Under the pieces are notes generated by a model that ran no database searches, had not been told where the DNA came from, and was given only the letters and a program-made list of their open reading frames with translations. From an uncultured Phycisphaerales bacterium (lineage in GTDB: Bacteria > Planctomycetota > Phycisphaerae > WQYP01): DNA of 17,705 bases. The DNA lies in assembly GCA_903868035.1 (NCBI GenBank), contig CAIPTQ010000291.1, positions 1 to 17,705 of the forward strand. The letters are read 5' to 3'. Within the stretch, counting starts at the first letter, position 1, and each line of letters opens with the position of its first letter. Of this stretch, positions 15,301-17,705 are shown one piece after another. Both the position numbers and the translations under genes were made by a program.

Positions 15301-17705
15301 GAGGCAACAGATCGTCTCCGAACACACCAAGCTACCCGGCACTCTCGTGGGTTCCTATACCATTACCCGCGGATTCCTGCCCGCCCCTGTTATCACTCCG
15401 GGTGGGGCGTCTGCTGCTCCGGGTGCCCGCCGGGGTGGGGCCGCGGGCGGGGCCGGCAGGGGAGGCCGTGGAAGTGCGGGTCCCGATGTGGGTCGGAAGG
15501 CACTATACGCTTTTGACATCGATGCGCAAGTGCGGCACGACTCATCACTCAGCCTGATGAATATGAAATTTGACGCCAAGGAACTCGACCTAAACGGTAG
15601 GAAAGGAGAACTCGCCGTCGATTCCCTGGCCTATCGTGCCAGCTATGGCTGGAGCTTCACCTACAACAACCTGCAATACCAGCGCCCCTATTACAACAGC
15701 GATTGGCGCACCTTCAGCGACCTCCTCCAATTCGCCCCCGGCATGAACACCAGCCAGGCCGACATCCAGGCCGTGCTCGAAGCCGAAACCGCCCCCGATC
15801 CCGCCGCCGCCCCCGGCACCATCGACCCGCAGGCCCGCGCCCTGATCGAACGCGCCCGCACCGCCGGCTGGCAGACCGCCACCATCTCCCAGGGCACAAC
15901 CCTCCCCGCTTTCCCGATCACCTTCGACGGCCAGGGCCGCTACCGCTACGAACGCACCCTCGGCGAAGGTCTCCGCGAAACCGTCATCTGCGACGGCACG
16001 ACCCTGCTGCAGCTCTACCCCGACCTGGGCCTGGGCGCACGCCGCACCGTCTCCCGCTTCCACCGCGATGCCCTCGCCGCGCTCGTCCCCTGGGCGCTGC
16101 CCGCCGCCGCCGATCTCGCCCGCGGCAATAACCTCTCCCTCTCCGGCGACCGCACCGTCATCATCACCCCCGTCGGCGCCGACCAGCTCAAGGATGCCGA
16201 CGGCAAGCCCGTCCCCTTCACCGTCGTACATATGATCTTCGCCGACGGCCGCCTGGCCGAACGCCGCTGGATCGAAATGCCCACCGCCAAAACCCTCTAC
16301 CGCGAAACCTATTCCCCCGCGGGCCTGGTCGCCGGCATCGATGACCAGGACAAGCCCACCGCCACGCTCGATCTGGCCCTCAAGCCCGCCACCCCGCCCG
16401 CGCTCACCGCCGAGACCAAGGACTTGGTCGTCCTGCCCATGCCGATCCGCGAGCGCGCCACCGTGATCCGCACGCGCAATCTCAAGGATGATAGCCAATA
16501 CAATTGGTCCGAAGACGACGCCCTGGCCGTACTGGCCGCCGACCTGAACAACAATGGCGGCGACCTCCTGCGCCTCCTCGGCACACGCTTCTACGCCCAG
16601 CTTGACCGCCGCATCGGCTTCGTCACCCTCCTGATGGCCTCGCAGTACGGCCTGTCGCCGGACTACACCCTGACTGTCAACGGCCAGCTCGTCACCTTCA
16701 ACCCCGCGACCGATCACCCCGGTTCCGCCCTCGCCCGCTACTATGTCGATCAATGGAAGATCACCCAGCAGGGCTACAGTTCCGCCGACGTCTCCCCCGG
16801 CGACACCAAGGATTTCCTCGGGCGCATCGCCGGCATCCGCTATGCCCTGATCCGCGTCCAAAAAGGCGGCACGAGCGACGAACGCGCCGCCGCGCAAACC
16901 CAGGCCCTGCAAGTCGCGCGCACCTGCAATGATCCCCGCTTCGCCTGGGCCATCCTCAGCGTCTGCCTCAATCAGGGCAGCTACGGCCAGAATTTCTACA
17001 GTGACCTGGCCGACACCGCCAAAGCCCTGCAAAATGTCCCCGGCCTCTACTACGCCGCCCGGACGGAGGAAGCCCGCGCCCTGTATAGCACCGGCACCGC
17101 GGCCAACCAGGCCCTGGCCAAAACCAAATACCTCTCCCTCTACAACGAAACCCTCGCCCAAGGCAGCCTCCCGCTGATCGACTACCAACTCCGTAACTCC
17201 CTGTACGGCAACAACGGCGAGGAGTGGCAGAAGCTCATGCGCGACACCTCCGCCACCCTAAAGTCCAAGTACGGCCGCGTGGCCGCCATCTATCACGTCT
17301 GGCAACTCTATCAGTTGGGCGATCAGGCCCTCGCCGAGGAACTCTTCGCCTCCGCCATGACCGACCTCCCCGCCGCCGAGCGCGCCCCGGCCATCCTCGT
17401 GGGCGTCAATTACCTCCAGAGCGTCAGCCAATACCCCCGCGCCGCCCGCATGCTCCAGCCGCTGCTCGATGATCCCCAGTGGAATCAGTCCCCCACCCTC
17501 TGGTACGTGGCCGCGCAAATCGCCTCCAACCGCGGCATGCTCGCCCAGAGCCTCGGCTACCAGGAACGCGCCATGGACCTCGAATTCGCCAACCTGCCCC
17601 CGATGGTCAACCTCCAGGCCCTGCGCGAACGCTATTCCCAGGCCCTCGCCCAATACCTGTCCCTCGCCCGCGCCATCGCCACCCTCAAGCAGCCCCCCTC
17701 CACGG
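12347..17705 (+). CDS. Giant membrane protein with FecR, VIT, VWA-like and TPR-like regions (partial, 3' end beyond window)
   Basis: The frame is open for at least 1786 codons. Residues 1-61 are cytoplasmic with LLAQAYHPEQPDPAF, a likely sigma-binding segment. A membrane helix (63-83) follows, then a Gly/Pro linker. The FecR-like domain spans about 145-255 (GLADGSVLYIN, GEAYFEVSPRQG, VAALGTHFDV) and the VIT domain about 305-427 (DQTYFNYENARLEGTFYFPLP, REQAREVYE). A VWA-like domain spans about 538-700, with the metal-site motif reduced to ESSGA (546-550). MSPYTSLLVLENE (818-830) and DRGRKDHWAMYAAPEKI are strongly motif-like. Residues about 905-1090 have different codon use and a Gly/Arg/Ala-rich linker (1019-1048). 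About 1180-1345 is an unassigned beta-rich region, and helical TPR-like repeats fill about 1510-1786. Being next to the ECF sigma gene, it may act as its anti-sigma or sensor. Individual domain limits are approximate, and function is inferred. Confidence 0.85.
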   Translation, partial: MIEPIPNPTPETIGEQNTARLLAQAYHPEQPDPAFAQKVKDAMISARTPESYPLWSSSRTRNLLVAAAALLVFGVGLALVIPSLRDPGYRREGETVWINGQPYAPRIQPPAPTGDGAGGRGVGGAAVAGLTARPAASQPALDLVQIGQTITTNAGQRRRVGLADGSVLYINQKTSLRIDGPRRVTLTAGEAYFEVSPRQGVATVQNPTFLVKTPRRQVAALGTHFDVAVHDIGTEVMVTQGQVDVDGVYVYAGQELPPENDTAVEAPRSSIVLDWIRDLVTAASTPLVPASDYDGGALIAIDPWGQESRLALRNYTIDVYIEDGFARTTIDQTYFNYENARLEGTFYFPLPADASLSRLAMYVDGTLMEGGMCEREQAREVYETILYQRRDPALLEWVDGTTFKMRVFPLEARQEKRILLSYTQKLDTLYGQAQYRFPAGHTMNLVRDWSFKATVKNAGSAPWTSTSHALDFATQGQDLVLSALDHQIKPTQDVTLSLGTRALASAEYTRFAGASYEGQRYLMVRSQPPLASAAKRQRRDWVFLFESSGARDPLLARAQVEIVKTILDNAEHSDTFAIVTAGAHANTMGKALAATPENVQLAVAYLEQTHLIGALDLGQALDATAPYVTAAANPYLVHLGTGISILGTRAPDELVKRIPAGAHYVGIGVGKSWSRQFMKAAAAGTGGFFTQINPDEPVTWRAFDLLATLNTPRLLDVKVTDPSGQLTFLSFDDALAQGEELCAIARYPENAPAPAEVALTGTLDGRPYRQTLRVGAVADNAGYLPRMWAKLEIDRLLAAGSEANKPAIIALSKAMYVMSPYTSLLVLENEDMYKQYNVDRGRKDHWAMYAAPEKIKVVYEPDPLRPTGQLVATGQKLPLDQTLSSILVRIAPQVIYWPNEQRYYNGRTVTAWDFYYGVDQNLGWDYDEESSLRLGFDRSWDSSYYKQKESGRLTRWAQQNLMDGSGLLTKSRFLSSEREMSEWDLRQQIVSEHTKLPGTLVGSYTITRGFLPAPVITPGGASAAPGARRGGAAGGAGRGGRGSAGPDVGRKALYAFDIDAQVRHDSSLSLMNMKFDAKELDLNGRKGELAVDSLAYRASYGWSFTYNNLQYQRPYYNSDWRTFSDLLQFAPGMNTSQADIQAVLEAETAPDPAAAPGTIDPQARALIERARTAGWQTATISQGTTLPAFPITFDGQGRYRYERTLGEGLRETVICDGTTLLQLYPDLGLGARRTVSRFHRDALAALVPWALPAAADLARGNNLSLSGDRTVIITPVGADQLKDADGKPVPFTVVHMIFADGRLAERRWIEMPTAKTLYRETYSPAGLVAGIDDQDKPTATLDLALKPATPPALTAETKDLVVLPMPIRERATVIRTRNLKDDSQYNWSEDDALAVLAADLNNNGGDLLRLLGTRFYAQLDRRIGFVTLLMASQYGLSPDYTLTVNGQLVTFNPATDHPGSALARYYVDQWKITQQGYSSADVSPGDTKDFLGRIAGIRYALIRVQKGGTSDERAAAQTQALQVARTCNDPRFAWAILSVCLNQGSYGQNFYSDLADTAKALQNVPGLYYAARTEEARALYSTGTAANQALAKTKYLSLYNETLAQGSLPLIDYQLRNSLYGNNGEEWQKLMRDTSATLKSKYGRVAAIYHVWQLYQLGDQALAEELFASAMTDLPAAERAPAILVGVNYLQSVSQYPRAARMLQPLLDDPQWNQSPTLWYVAAQIASNRGMLAQSLGYQERAMDLEFANLPPMVNLQALRERYSQALAQYLSLARAIATLKQPPST

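Noticed and set aside
15590..17188. 532-codon open frame on the - strand
   Set aside because: Gly/Ala/Val-rich shadow of the C-terminal part of the giant + strand gene.

Overview
The window is GC-rich and densely coded, with GTG and TTG starts and short or overlapping gene junctions. An ECF sigma factor beside a very large FecR/VIT-domain membrane protein, a RuvC with an EQLYAHYKHPRTAI-type motif, and a copy of the CCACTGACCA repeat family together suggest a planctomycete-like (PVC-type) environmental bacterium. This placement is inference, because no rRNA or other phylogenetic marker was searched. No tRNA, rRNA, CRISPR array, transposase or phage gene was seen.

Layout. Positions 1-321 hold two oppositely oriented terminator-like hairpins and the leader of a WcaF-type acetyltransferase (322-954, +). 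This gene meets a secreted GH2 glycosidase (951-3056, -) tail to tail with a 4-nt overlap. A divergent promoter region (3057-3237) leads to a + block: a long nitronate-monooxygenase-like flavoprotein (3238-4755), then lipB (4760-5476) 4 nt later. A 303-nt gap with REP-like palindromes follows, then ruvC (5780-6262). From 11445 leftward to 6349 runs a compact phosphate-uptake operon, pstS-pstC-pstA-pstB2-pstB1-phoU, on the - strand. Its leader (11496-11579) carries PhoB-type half-sites at an 11-bp period. Divergent from it are an ECF sigma factor (11705-12304) and an open reading frame of at least 1786 codons (12347 to beyond the window end). That frame encodes a cytoplasmic N-terminus, one membrane helix, a FecR domain, a VIT domain, a VWA-like domain and TPR-like helical repeats.

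How the genes work together. PstS binds phosphate outside the membrane, PstC and PstA form the channel, two non-identical ATPases power it, and PhoU couples uptake to signalling. The two ATPases have complementary losses: PstB1 has LSLEQ in place of LSGGQ, while PstB2 has lost the Q-loop Gln and the H-loop His. A heterodimer would therefore have one complete and one degenerate ATP site, as in asymmetric ABC exporters but unexpected for a Pst importer. The sigma factor and the FecR/VIT giant look like a trans-envelope signalling pair of unknown stimulus. These two systems, plus the Pho-box array between them, are the most interesting parts of the window.
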